Part shown: in pieces, positions 17,619-26,809 of the stretch
How positions within the stretch are numbered: position 1 is the stretch's first letter
How the letters are laid out: the number at the start of each line of letters is the position of its first letter
DNA from: Novosphingobium aureum
GTDB lineage: Bacteria > Pseudomonadota > Alphaproteobacteria > Sphingomonadales > Sphingomonadaceae
Length of the DNA: 64,000 nt
NCBI RefSeq assembly: GCF_015865035.1
Contig: NZ_JADZGI010000004.1
Span: 186,001-250,000, forward strand
Direction: 5' to 3'
Made by a program: the position numbers and the translations under genes
The notes under the pieces: generated by a model
What the model saw: only the letters and a program-made list of their open reading frames with translations
Told to the model about the DNA's origin: nothing
The model's database searches: none

Positions 17619-18281
17619 GGACTGGTGGATCCCTCTTGGTTGGCTGGGCATGACCGGGCGGGCCGGACGATGGCTATAAAGCGCCTGCGCGCAGCGGGTT
17701 GCACCGTGTTGTGGCGGCGCGCGACTGCCAGTGCAGCCATGCATCTGCGAAAGCGCGAAACGGCTCGATGGACGCCGAGCGACGGGCAGCTGCAGGAGCA
17801 GGGCATGATGCGGGGGACGGTGGCATCACGGCGCTTGCATTGTCTGCTGCCACTGTTCGACCATTCGCAAGATATGGTGGCTTGCAACCGTGGACAGGGC
17901 CAGTGATTGCGGTTTCACCGTCTTGACGCGAGGTGGCGAGCGACTCCTTTCGCCGCACGCACGATTCGCTTCATCGGCAAATTATGTGGAAAAAAATAAG
18001 GCTGGTGCGGTCATTTAAACTCTTGCGTCCGACACCGCCCGAGGACTTTCCACGCGTCGCGGCATGCAGGTCGATGCCGCTTGCTCTTTCGGGCGCAATC
18101 GCGGCTCGCTGAGCTGCCCTTGCTTCGCTGCCCAGAACGGGCACTATGGGTTGTGGCGCAGGGACGCTCGCACCTCTATACCTAGATTGTCGACTTGTAA
18201 TCATGGCGAAGCCCGGCTGGGGTAGCAGGGCGCAGAGGTACGACACCCGATAGTGTGCCAGCGGTCAGGAAGGAGGACATT
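17619..18281. other. Long intergenic region upstream of the nrdA leader
   Basis: These 660 bases have no frame I can defend on either strand. An A-rich tract near 17990-18000 and the palindrome ACAC-N6-GTGT at 18243-18256 are the only features noted. The region presumably holds the GlsB promoter and the nrdA promoter. Confidence 0.4.
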
Positions 18282-18298
18282 ATGTTCTCCTTTTGTGC
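18272..18298 (+). promoter_or_regulatory. Palindrome and LexA-like site in the nrdA leader
   Basis: A near-perfect palindrome (AAGGAG, ACAT, ATGT, CTCCTT) covers a strong Shine-Dalgarno and the ATG at 18282. Overlapping it, GTTC-N7-GTGC at 18284-18298 differs by one base from the alphaproteobacterial LexA direct repeat GTTC-N7-GTTC. It could be an SOS operator, or an RNA hairpin that hides the ribosome site of the leader frame. Confidence 0.4.
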
Positions 18299-18389
18299 TG
18301 TGTGTGGTAAGGCGATCGGGCAAGCATCGTCGAATCGTGCACCGGGCCGATCGCGCGTCCGGCCCGGGTTTCCGGGCACCGGACGGTAA
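18282..18389 (+). CDS. Possible 35-residue leader peptide of nrdA
   Basis: An ATG preceded by AAGGAGG opens a 35-codon frame beginning MFSFCAVCGKAIG, with a CxxC pair. Its TAA stop is embedded in the TAAGGA that serves as the nrdA Shine-Dalgarno, so translation of the two frames could be coupled. It contains the GC-rich hairpin at 18356-18385. I know of no homologue. If transcription starts downstream, at the LexA-like site, the frame would not be expressed. Confidence 0.35.
   Translation: MFSFCAVCGKAIGQASSNRAPGRSRVRPGFPGTGR
18356..18385 (+). promoter_or_regulatory. GC-rich hairpin just upstream of nrdA
   Basis: CGTCCGG pairs with CCGGACG, and the inner CCCGG pairs with CCGGG around a GTTT tetraloop, giving about 12 pairs with a two-base bulge. 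It ends 13 bases before the nrdA ATG and could modulate ribosome access or attenuate transcription. Confidence 0.5.
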
Positions 18390-18397
18390 GGACTTTG

Positions 18398-20557
18398 ATG
18401 GCTTTGGCCGTGCTCGCGCACGGTCGTTGTGAACCGGGGGGCGAACACGTGGATTTCAGGAACACGAGCGACGGGCAGGCAGGCAGTTCGGATCTTGAGG
18501 TCTCCACGGAGGATCTCGCTGCGGACACGCGCTTCGAAAGTGGCGCGGGCAATGCACCGGCCAAGGCCGAATTCGATTATTCCGGGGGCGCCGGCAAGGC
18601 CAAGGCTCCCGCACTGGACAAGGAGACGGGCGCGAGCCCGGCAAGCGTGATGAACAAGGAAGATGTGGCGATCGCCGAAGCATTGAGCAGTGGTGTGCCC
18701 GAGGCGGCTGCAGCTGCGGCCGCGGCTCCCAAGATGGACTCCAAGTCGATCAACCCGCGCCGCTTCAAGATCGTCACTGACGACAGCCGCGATGCGCTGC
18801 TGACTGCGTTCGGCAAGGAGACGCTCGAGGATCGCTACCTGCTGCCTGGCGAGAAGTACCAGGACCTGTTCGCACGCGTCGCCGACGCCTACGCGGATGA
18901 CCAGGAGCACGCGCAGCGTCTCTACGACTACATCTCGAAGCTCTGGTTCATGCCTGCGACCCCCGTTCTCTCGAACGGCGGTACCGGTCGCGGCCTGCCG
19001 ATCTCGTGCTACCTCAACTCGGTGGAAGACAGCCTCGAGGGCATCGTCAATACCTGGAACGAGAACGTCTGGCTCGCCTCGCGCGGCGGCGGCATCGGCA
19101 CCTACTGGGGCAGCGTGCGCGGGATCGGCGAGCCGGTCGGCCTCAACGGCAAGACCAGCGGCATCATCCCCTTCGTGCGCGTGATGGACTCGCTGACCCT
19201 CGCGATCTCGCAGGGCTCGCTGCGCCGTGGCTCGGCTGCGTGCTACATCGACGTCTCGCACCCCGAGATCGAGGAATTCCTCGAGATCCGCACCACCACC
19301 GGTGACTTCAACCGCAAGGCGCTCAACCTGCACCACGGCGTGCTGCTGAGCGACGAGTTCATGGAAGCGGTGCGCGACGGCGCCAAGTTCGAGCTCAAGA
19401 GCCCCAAGGACGGCGCGGTCCGCTCGACCGTCGATGCGCGCTCGCTGTTCCAGAAGCTGGTCGAGGTGCGCCTGCGCACCGGCGAGCCCTACCTCGTCTT
19501 CTCCGACACCGTGAACCGCATGATGCCCAAGCATCACCGCGATCTCGGCCTCAAGGTCTCGACCTCGAACCTGTGCTCGGAAATCACGCTGCCCACGGGC
19601 CGCGATCACCTGGGCAACGACCGCACTGCGGTGTGCTGCCTCTCCTCGCTCAACCTCGAGACCTGGGAAGAGTGGAAGGGCGAGAAGCGCTTCGTCGAGG
19701 ACGTGCTGCGCTTCCTCGACAACGTCCTGCAGGACTTCATCGACCGTGCCCCCGACGAGATGGCCCGCGCCAAGTACTCGGCTGCGCGCGAGCGTTCGGT
19801 GGGCATGGGCGTCATGGGCTTCCACTCCTACCTGCAGAAGAAGAACATCGCCTTCGAGAGCGCGATGGCCAAGGCCTTCAACCTCCAGATGTTCCAGTAC
19901 ATCAACCAGAAGGCCAACGAGGCCTCGATGATGCTGGCGCACGAGCGGGGCCCGTGCCCCGATGCTGCCGACCAGGGCGTGATGGAGCGTTTCAGCTGCA
20001 AGATGGCGATCGCGCCGACCGCGTCGATCTCGATCATCTGCGGCGGCACCTCGGCCTGCATCGAGCCGATCCCGGCGAACATCTACACCCACAAGACGCT
20101 CTCGGGCTCCTTCGTGGTCGAGAACCCGTATCTCAAGAAGCTGCTTGCCGAGAAGTCGAAGGACTCCACCAACGTGTGGAACTCGATCCTCGAGCACGGC
20201 GGTTCGGTCCAGCACCTCGACTTCCTCAGCCCCGAGGAAAAGGCAGTCTTCAAGACCAGCTTCGAGATCGACCAGCGCTGGCTGCTCGAATTCGCGGGCG
20301 ATCGTACCCCCTACATCGACCAGGCGCAGTCGCTGAACCTGTTCATCCCCGCCGACGTCGACAAGTGGGACCTGCTCATGCTGCACTTCCAGGCGTGGGA
20401 AAAGGGCATCAAGTCGCTCTACTATCTGCGCTCGAAGTCGGTGCAGCGTGCAGGCTTCGCCGGTTCGGGCGGCGTCGAGGCGGATAATACCGCCATCGCG
20501 CCCAAGTTCGAGATCGGCGAGACGACCGACTACGACGAGTGCCTCGCCTGCCAGTAA
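18398..20557 (+). CDS. nrdA: Ribonucleoside-diphosphate reductase class Ia, alpha subunit
   Basis: NrdA reduces ribonucleotides to deoxyribonucleotides with the tyrosyl radical of NrdB. Counting from the ATG at 18398 (719 residues), the redox cysteines are C204 (PISCYLN) and C413/C414, the radical site is NLCSE (N391, C393, E395), and the C-terminal shuttle pair is CLAC (715-718). The first 110 residues are an acidic, Ala-rich low-complexity segment, and no ATP-cone domain is seen. TAAGGA precedes the ATG at 18398, but a GTG at 18449 with a G-rich leader would begin MDFRNTSDG and may be the true start. nrdB lies 8 kb downstream. Confidence 0.95.
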   Translation: MALAVLAHGRCEPGGEHVDFRNTSDGQAGSSDLEVSTEDLAADTRFESGAGNAPAKAEFDYSGGAGKAKAPALDKETGASPASVMNKEDVAIAEALSSGVPEAAAAAAAAPKMDSKSINPRRFKIVTDDSRDALLTAFGKETLEDRYLLPGEKYQDLFARVADAYADDQEHAQRLYDYISKLWFMPATPVLSNGGTGRGLPISCYLNSVEDSLEGIVNTWNENVWLASRGGGIGTYWGSVRGIGEPVGLNGKTSGIIPFVRVMDSLTLAISQGSLRRGSAACYIDVSHPEIEEFLEIRTTTGDFNRKALNLHHGVLLSDEFMEAVRDGAKFELKSPKDGAVRSTVDARSLFQKLVEVRLRTGEPYLVFSDTVNRMMPKHHRDLGLKVSTSNLCSEITLPTGRDHLGNDRTAVCCLSSLNLETWEEWKGEKRFVEDVLRFLDNVLQDFIDRAPDEMARAKYSAARERSVGMGVMGFHSYLQKKNIAFESAMAKAFNLQMFQYINQKANEASMMLAHERGPCPDAADQGVMERFSCKMAIAPTASISIICGGTSACIEPIPANIYTHKTLSGSFVVENPYLKKLLAEKSKDSTNVWNSILEHGGSVQHLDFLSPEEKAVFKTSFEIDQRWLLEFAGDRTPYIDQAQSLNLFIPADVDKWDLLMLHFQAWEKGIKSLYYLRSKSVQRAGFAGSGGVEADNTAIAPKFEIGETTDYDECLACQ

Positions 20558-20601
20558 AGGCGGCATAGCAGGGCCAGAAGGCCTTGCATCACGAGATAAT
20601 G

Positions 20602-20638
20602 AAAGGGGTAGGGCCGATCGGGACCCTGCCCCTTTTTC
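20602..20638 (+). terminator. nrdA terminator
   Basis: AAAGGGG-TAGGG pairs with CCCTGCCCCTTT and runs into TTT, a classic intrinsic terminator 45 bases after the nrdA stop. It also lies just beyond the IclR stop on the other strand. Confidence 0.8.
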
Positions 20639-20643
20639 GTATC

Positions 20644-21432
20644 TCAACCGGCAGATGGCGAAGGCCGCCTGCGGGACATGATCTGCGCGATCTGCCCGGC
20701 ACAGGTCTCGAGCCGCGCCACGTCGCGGGCCATGCGCCGCTGATCCCAGGCGGCGTGCCGCGAGAGCGAGATTGCCGCGACCGGTTCAGTCCCGATGATC
20801 ACCGGGACCGCAATGCAGCGCAGGCCTTCGAACATTTCCGCATCGTCGAGCGCATGGCCACGCGTGCGTGTCTCCCGGAGCTGCGCCCGCAAGCGTGCGG
20901 GCTCCGTGATCGTGCTCGCGGTTATCGGTATGAAAGACCCGGCCTTGAGGAACGCCTCGCGCTCGGCTTCAGGCAGGCAGGCCAGCAGCATCTTGCCGAT
21001 CCCGGTGCAATAGGCCTCCAGCTGAGTGCCGGTGCGGGTCTCGGCGAAGGCCTGGCTCGCACTTTGCTTCGCGAGGTAAGTGACCATCTCGCCTTCCAGC
21101 ACACCCAGATGCACGGCAGCCTCGCCACCGACCTGCGCCAGTCTGCGCATCGGCGCACGCGCGGCGGCGGCGAGGCGTGCATGCAGGCTGGCGGCATTGC
21201 CCAGTCTCGCCAGGGCAGGCCCCGCTGCGTAGTGACCGCGTTCGAGGCGCATCAGGATGTCCTCGCGCACCATCGCCGCGACCAGGCGTCGCGCGCTCGA
21301 GGCAGGCAGGCCAAGCTCCTCGGCGATGCGTGCAGCCGGGGTCTCGCCGCCATCGCTCGCGAGCGCCAGCATTAGCGAGAGCGCCTTGTGCACCGCGCCA
21401 GCGCCGTTGGTCTCGTCTATCGTCACGGCCAC
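20644..21432 (-). CDS. IclR-family transcriptional regulator
   Basis: This 262-residue protein has an N-terminal winged helix (KALSLMLALASDGGETPAAR, then LGLPASSARRLVAAM) and a C-terminal IclR effector domain including TRTGTQLEAYCTGIGKMLLA. IclR proteins usually sense small acids made by the pathway they control. It starts with GTG at 21432 and diverges from the mhpF-mhpE-rut genes across 112 bases, so it is the likely regulator of that block. The C-terminus after IMSRRR is short and basic. Confidence 0.9.
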   Translation of the reverse strand: MAVTIDETNGAGAVHKALSLMLALASDGGETPAARIAEELGLPASSARRLVAAMVREDILMRLERGHYAAGPALARLGNAASLHARLAAAARAPMRRLAQVGGEAAVHLGVLEGEMVTYLAKQSASQAFAETRTGTQLEAYCTGIGKMLLACLPEAEREAFLKAGSFIPITASTITEPARLRAQLRETRTRGHALDDAEMFEGLRCIAVPVIIGTEPVAAISLSRHAAWDQRRMARDVARLETCAGQIAQIMSRRRPSPSAG

Positions 21433-21456
21433 GGTTCCGACCTTCTTGCTTCCTTG

Positions 21457-21501
21457 CGCTCACGATATGAGCGTAAGCTTTGTATGACAAGTTGTTCGTC
21501 A
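21457..21501. promoter_or_regulatory. Candidate IclR operators between iclR and mhpF
   Basis: Two inverted repeats lie in the divergent promoter region: CGCTCAcgataTGAGCG (21457-21473), a perfect 6-base repeat, and TGAC-N9-GTCA (21485-21501). Position and symmetry suit binding of the divergent IclR protein, but no binding evidence exists. Confidence 0.4.
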
Positions 21502-21544
21502 CGATGGGGCGTCATAGGCAGGCTCAACGTTTTATCGGAGTGAG

Positions 21545-22486
21545 ATGATGGCCAGGATCAAGGTGGCGATCATCGGTTCGGGCAACATCGGCACCGACCT
21601 GATGATCAAGATCATGCGCAATTCGCAGGTTCTCGAAATGGGGGCTTTCGTTGGTATCGACCCCGAGTCCGATGGCCTCAAGCGCGCGGAACGCATGGGG
21701 GTCGCGACCACGGCCGAGGGTATCGAGGGTCTGACCCGGCTGGCAGTCTGGCCCGAGATCGGCATCGTCTTCGACGCCACGAGCGCCGGTGCCCATGCGC
21801 GCCATTCGCAGGTCACGCGCGAGGCGGGCAAGGTCATGGTCGATCTTACCCCGGCAGCGACCGGGCCTTACGTCATCCCAGTCGTCAACGGCGATGCGCA
21901 CCTCGATGCTCCCGACGTCAACATGGTCACCTGCGGCGGGCAGGCGACGATCCCGATCGTTGCCGCGGTCTCGTCGGTCTCGGAAGTGCATTATGCCGAG
22001 ATCGTCGCCTCGATCGCGTCGAAGTCGGCGGGCCCCGGTACGCGCGCCAATATCGACGAGTTCACCGAAACCACCTCGCGCGGGATCGAGCAGGTCGGCG
22101 GCGCAGCCAGGGGCAAGGCGATCATCGTCCTCAACCCTGCCGAACCGCCGATGATGATGCGCGACACGGTGATGACCTTGTCGAGCGGCGCCAGCGAGGA
22201 GCAGATCGAGCAGGCGGTCATGGCGATGGTCGAGAAGGTCCATGCCTACGTGCCGGGCTATCGTCTCAAGCAAAAGGTCCAGTTCGAGCGCTTCGGATCG
22301 AACAACCCGGTGCGCATTCCGGGCCTCGGCGCATTCGAAGGCGTCAAGACCACGGTCTTCCTCGAGGTCGAGGGTGCGGCGCATTACCTGCCTGCCTATG
22401 CGGGCAATCTCGATATCATGACTTCGGCGGGGCTCGCCACCGCCGAGAAGATCGCGCGCCAGCGTCTGGCGCAGGAGGTGGCATGA
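21545..22486 (+). CDS. mhpF: Acetaldehyde dehydrogenase (acylating)
   Basis: This 313-residue MhpF/DmpF-type enzyme converts acetaldehyde, NAD+ and CoA to acetyl-CoA. The N-terminal Rossmann motif is VAIIGSGNIGTDL, the catalytic cysteine is C130 in TCGGQATIP, and the C-terminal dimer/aldolase interface region is present. GGAG lies before ATGATG at 21545. Its stop overlaps the aldolase start by 4 bases, as expected for the aldolase-dehydrogenase complex that channels acetaldehyde. No upstream meta-cleavage genes are present. It might act on another short aldehyde, such as that from the rut pathway. Confidence 0.93.
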   Translation: MMARIKVAIIGSGNIGTDLMIKIMRNSQVLEMGAFVGIDPESDGLKRAERMGVATTAEGIEGLTRLAVWPEIGIVFDATSAGAHARHSQVTREAGKVMVDLTPAATGPYVIPVVNGDAHLDAPDVNMVTCGGQATIPIVAAVSSVSEVHYAEIVASIASKSAGPGTRANIDEFTETTSRGIEQVGGAARGKAIIVLNPAEPPMMMRDTVMTLSSGASEEQIEQAVMAMVEKVHAYVPGYRLKQKVQFERFGSNNPVRIPGLGAFEGVKTTVFLEVEGAAHYLPAYAGNLDIMTSAGLATAEKIARQRLAQEVA

Positions 22487-23514
22487 TGGCTTTCGATCCC
22501 ACGCAGCAAAAGCTCTATATCCAGGACGTCACCTTGCGTGACGGCATGCACGCCATCCGTCACCAGTATGGCATCGAGCACGTGCGCAAGATCGCCCGCG
22601 CGCTCGACGAGGCGAAGGTCGATGCGATCGAGATCGCGCATGGTGACGGGCTCAACGGCTCCAGCTTCAACTATGGCTTCGGCGCGCATACCGACTGGGA
22701 CTGGATCGAGGCGGTGGCCGATGTGATCGAACACGCACGGCTTACCACCTTGCTGTTGCCCGGCATCGGCACGATCGAGGACTTGAAGCGCGCCCATGGC
22801 CTCGGCGTGCGCTCGGTACGCATTGCCACGCATTGCACCGAGGCCGACATCTCGAAGCAGCACATCGCGGCCGCGCGCGATCTGGGCATGGACACGGTCG
22901 GCTTCCTGATGATGAGCCACATGGTCGAGCCCGAAGTGCTGGCCGGGCAGGCCAAGCTGATGGAGAGCTACGGCGCGACCTGCGTCTATGTCACCGACAG
23001 CGGCGGCGCGCTCGACATGGATGGCTACAAGGCGCGTCTGGAAGCCTATGACCGCGTGCTCAAGCCGGAGACCGAGCGCGGCATCCATGCGCACCACAAT
23101 CTCTCACTGGGCGTCGCCAACTCGATCGTCGGGGTGCAGGGCGGCGCGGTGCGCATCGACGCCAGCCTTGCCGGGATGGGCGCGGGCGCGGGCAATGCCC
23201 CGCTCGAGGTGTTCATCGCCGCCGCTGACCGCAAGGGCTGGAATCACGGCACCGACCTGTACAAGCTGATGGACGCTGCCGAGGATCTCGTGCGCCCGCT
23301 GCAGGACCGGCCGGTGCGGGTCGATCGCGAGACGCTCAGCCTTGGCTATGCCGGGGTCTATTCCAGTTTCCTGCGCCATGCCGAGAAGGCGAGTGCGGAC
23401 TATGGCGTCGACACCCGCGAAATCCTCGTCGAGCTGGGCAAGCGGCGCATGGTCGGCGGGCAGGAGGACATGATCGTCGACGTTGCGCTCGACATGCTGG
23501 GCAAGAACGGGTGA
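22483..23514 (+). CDS. mhpE: 4-hydroxy-2-oxovalerate aldolase
   Basis: This 343-residue DmpG/MhpE-type TIM-barrel aldolase splits 4-hydroxy-2-oxovalerate into pyruvate and acetaldehyde using a divalent metal. The active-site signature IQDVTLRDGMHAIRHQY lies at the N-terminus (R and D bind substrate and metal), and HAHHNLSLGVANS supplies the metal-binding histidines. The C-terminal communication domain needed for pairing with the dehydrogenase is complete. It overlaps mhpF by 4 bases. It is followed by a 10-base hairpin and a 170-base gap before the rut genes, so it may end one transcript. Confidence 0.93.
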   Translation: MMAFDPTQQKLYIQDVTLRDGMHAIRHQYGIEHVRKIARALDEAKVDAIEIAHGDGLNGSSFNYGFGAHTDWDWIEAVADVIEHARLTTLLLPGIGTIEDLKRAHGLGVRSVRIATHCTEADISKQHIAAARDLGMDTVGFLMMSHMVEPEVLAGQAKLMESYGATCVYVTDSGGALDMDGYKARLEAYDRVLKPETERGIHAHHNLSLGVANSIVGVQGGAVRIDASLAGMGAGAGNAPLEVFIAAADRKGWNHGTDLYKLMDAAEDLVRPLQDRPVRVDRETLSLGYAGVYSSFLRHAEKASADYGVDTREILVELGKRRMVGGQEDMIVDVALDMLGKNG

Positions 23515-23517
23515 TCG

Positions 23518-23547
23518 CGGGCTGGGCTGCGCGCGCTGCCCAGCCCG
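23518..23547 (+). terminator. Perfect hairpin after mhpE
   Basis: CGGGCTGGGC and GCCCAGCCCG form a perfect 10-base stem with a 10-base loop, starting 4 bases after the mhpE stop. There is no T run, so it may be a weak terminator or an RNA-stability element within a longer operon. Confidence 0.5.
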
Positions 23548-23548
23548 T

Positions 23549-23573
23549 ACTTCGCTTGATCCTTGAGCGAAGT
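23549..23573 (+). promoter_or_regulatory. Inverted repeat upstream of rutB
   Basis: ACTTCGCT and AGCGAAGT form a perfect 8-base inverted repeat with a 9-base spacer, immediately after the mhpE hairpin and 115 bases before rutB. It is a candidate operator or second hairpin. Confidence 0.4.
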
Positions 23574-23687
23574 GGCTCGTCGCACGGGCGGCCCGGACCG
23601 GCCAGCCTTGCGCGGGCGTGCTGCTAAGTCGCTTGCATCGCGCGGTTCTTTGAGGAAACATGGCTTCCTGAGCAAGGAGGTCATGCC

Positions 23688-24416
23688 ATCGCCAACCTCG
23701 TGGAGCCGCCGTTCGCCGGTCCTCGCGCCGTCACGCTGCCTGCCCGGCCCGAGCCGATCCGGGTCGACCCGGCGACGACAGCCGTCGTCACCATCGACAT
23801 GCAGAACGCCTATGCCAGCGAGGGCGGCTACGTCGATCTTGCCGGTTTCGACATTTCCGGCGCTGCCGGGGTGATCGACCGGATCGCCAAGGTGCTCGAC
23901 ACCGCGCGCGGGGCGGGCATGCCGGTGATCTTCCTCCAGAACGGCTGGGACGAGGACTACCTCGAGGCCGGGACCGAGGCTTCCCCCAACTGGCACAAGT
24001 CGAACGCGCTCAAGACCATGCGCGCGCGGCCCGAACTGGCGGGCAAGCTGCTCGCGCGCGGGGGCTGGGATTACGAGCTGGTCGATGCGCTCGCCCCGCA
24101 GCCGGGCGACATCCGCGTGCACAAGACGCGCTACAGCGCCTTCTTCAACTCGCAGCTCGACAGCGTGCTGCGCTCGCGCGGGATCCGCACGATCGTCTTC
24201 GTCGGCATCGCCAGCAACGTCTGCGTCGAATCGACGCTGCGCGATGCCTTCCACCTCGAATATTTCTCGGTGATGCTCGAGGATGCGACCCATCACCTCG
24301 GGCCGGACTTCGTCCATCAGGCCACGATCTACAACGTCGAGAAATTCTTCGGCTGGGTCTCGAGCGTCGCGGAATTCTGCGGCAGCCTCGGCCAGCTTCC
24401 CCAGGGAGACACCTGA
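23688..24416 (+). CDS. rutB: Ureidoacrylate (peracid) amidohydrolase RutB
   Basis: RutB cleaves the ring-opened product of RutA, releasing carbamate and 3-aminoacrylate (peracid). The isochorismatase-like fold shows the Asp-Lys-Cys triad in TIDMQNAY, VHKTRYSAF and GIASNVCVESTLRDA, and the whole protein closely follows E. coli RutB. The start is uncertain. AAGGAGG at 23674-23680 is spaced 7 bases from an in-frame ATC at 23688, while the nearest in-frame GTG (23700) is 19 bases away and the nearby ATG (23683) is in the wrong frame. The ATC start gives 242 residues. rutC begins on the last base of the stop. Confidence 0.9.
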   Translation: MANLVEPPFAGPRAVTLPARPEPIRVDPATTAVVTIDMQNAYASEGGYVDLAGFDISGAAGVIDRIAKVLDTARGAGMPVIFLQNGWDEDYLEAGTEASPNWHKSNALKTMRARPELAGKLLARGGWDYELVDALAPQPGDIRVHKTRYSAFFNSQLDSVLRSRGIRTIVFVGIASNVCVESTLRDAFHLEYFSVMLEDATHHLGPDFVHQATIYNVEKFFGWVSSVAEFCGSLGQLPQGDT

Positions 24417-24799
24417 TGCCTTTCGAAGCGATCAATCCGCCGCAGTTCCCGACCCCGATCGCGCCTTATTCGGCAGGGGCGAAGGCGGGCAACACCGTCT
24501 ACGTCTCGGGCGTGCTTGCGCTGGGCGAGGGCGGGGCAGTGCTCCACGTCGGCGATGCCGCAGCGCAGACGCGCCACGTGCTCGAGGTGATCAAGACCAC
24601 GCTCGAGGCCGGCGGTGCCAGCCTCGAGGACGTCGCGATGAACCATATCTTCCTCAAGGACATGGCCGACTATCCGGCCTTCAACGCGGTCTATGCCGAG
24701 TATTTTCCGGGCGCCAAGCCCGCGCGCTACTGCATCCGCGCCGACCTCGTGAAGCCCGACCTGCTCGTCGAAATCGCCTCCGTGGCACACATTGCCTGA
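24416..24799 (+). CDS. rutC: 3-aminoacrylate deaminase RutC (RidA family)
   Basis: This 127-residue RidA-type protein hydrolyses or detoxifies enamine intermediates; in the rut pathway it acts on 3-aminoacrylate to give malonic semialdehyde. RidA landmarks include PIAPYSAGAKAGNTVYVSG, QTRHVLEVIK and the C-terminal ARYCIRADLVKPDLLVEI with the substrate-binding Arg. The start ATG shares one base with the rutB stop. The C-terminus SVAHIA matches RutC proteins better than generic RidA. Confidence 0.9.
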   Translation: MPFEAINPPQFPTPIAPYSAGAKAGNTVYVSGVLALGEGGAVLHVGDAAAQTRHVLEVIKTTLEAGGASLEDVAMNHIFLKDMADYPAFNAVYAEYFPGAKPARYCIRADLVKPDLLVEIASVAHIA

Positions 24800-25601
24800 G
24801 GCCGCGGGTCTCTACTACGAGGAGCATGGGGCGAGCGATGCTCCCGTGCTGTTGGTATCGAGCGGGCTGGGCGGTTCGGCGGGCTACTGGGCGCCGAACC
24901 TCGCCGCCTTTGCTGCGCATTTCCGCGTCATCGCCTACGACCATCGCGGCACTGGGCGCAGCGAACGGGCACTGCCCGGCGACCTGAGTCTCGCCGATCT
25001 GGGCGCGGACATGCTCGCGCTGATGGATGCTCTGGGGATCGCGAAGGCCAGCTTCATGGGTCATGCCATCGGCGGCATGGCCGCGCTCGAACTTGCGCGG
25101 CGTGCGCCCGACAGGGTCGAGCGGCTGGTCGTCATCAATGGCTGGACCCGTCTCGATCCGCAGACCGCGCGCTGTTTCAAGGTGCGCCTGACACTGCTGC
25201 GCGAGGCGGGGGTGGAGCCTTTCCTCGAGGCGCAGCCCTTGTTCCTGTTCCCGCCCGACTGGCTGAGCGAGAACGATGGCAGGCTTCGCGCCGAGAGTGC
25301 CACGCACCTCGCGCACTGGCCGGGCGATGCGGTGATGGAAGCGCGCATCGGTGCGGCGCGCTGCTTCGATGCGAGCGACTGGATCGGCGAGATCGCCTGT
25401 CCGGTGCTCGCGGTGAGCGCTGCCGACGACCTGCTCGTGCCTTGGCGCAATTCGCTCGCTCTGGCCCAAGCCGTGCGCGAGGGCGCCCACCTGGCCTACA
25501 CCTGGGGTGCCCATGCGGTGAACGCCAGCGCGCCAGACCCCTTCAACCGCGACGTCCCTGCCTGGTTGACCGGCAAGGCGCTGCCCAACCGAGAGCCCTG
25601 A
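24792..25601 (+). CDS. rutD: RutD, alpha/beta hydrolase of the pyrimidine-degradation pathway
   Basis: This 269-residue hydrolase fold has the oxyanion region SSGLGGSAGYW, a GHAIGG nucleophile elbow with His in the first variable place and Ala where Ser is usual, as in E. coli RutD (GHALGA), and a late HAVN histidine. RutD is thought to speed carbamate or aminoacrylate hydrolysis. The EAQPLFLFPPDWL segment is typical of RutD. The start is taken as TTG at 24792, overlapping the rutC end by 8 bases. The Ser-less elbow is a family trait, not damage. Confidence 0.88.
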   Translation: MPEAAGLYYEEHGASDAPVLLVSSGLGGSAGYWAPNLAAFAAHFRVIAYDHRGTGRSERALPGDLSLADLGADMLALMDALGIAKASFMGHAIGGMAALELARRAPDRVERLVVINGWTRLDPQTARCFKVRLTLLREAGVEPFLEAQPLFLFPPDWLSENDGRLRAESATHLAHWPGDAVMEARIGAARCFDASDWIGEIACPVLAVSAADDLLVPWRNSLALAQAVREGAHLAYTWGAHAVNASAPDPFNRDVPAWLTGKALPNREP

Positions 25602-25605
25602 TCCC

Positions 25606-26679
<1,074 letters not shown>

Positions 26680-26699
26680 GCGCTGCATTTGCGCGCGGC

Positions 26700-26749
26700 A
26701 ACGAAAAAGCCCCCGCGTGCGGCAATGGCGCGCGAGAGGGCTTCTCGTT
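26700..26749 (+). terminator. Bidirectional terminator after rutA
   Basis: AACGA plus AAGCCC pair with GGGCTT plus TCGTT, followed by a T run. It separates rutA from the convergent DUF2171 gene and can serve both strands. Confidence 0.75.
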
Positions 26750-26809
26750 TGGTCCTCGCTTCCGCGCCTGGAGGGTGGCGCGGGTCAAAGATGCCGTATC
26801 GGATCGTGG

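Noticed and set aside
17625..17958. Open frames on both strands in the gap between the GlsB gene and nrdA
   Set aside because: They lack ribosome sites, show Arg/Ala-rich compositions typical of non-coding GC-rich DNA and have no recognisable motif.
24792..25601. RutD judged inactive because the usual Ser of the nucleophile elbow is Ala
   Set aside because: E. coli RutD also lacks the canonical Ser at that place (GHALGA), so this is a family trait and not a degenerate enzyme.
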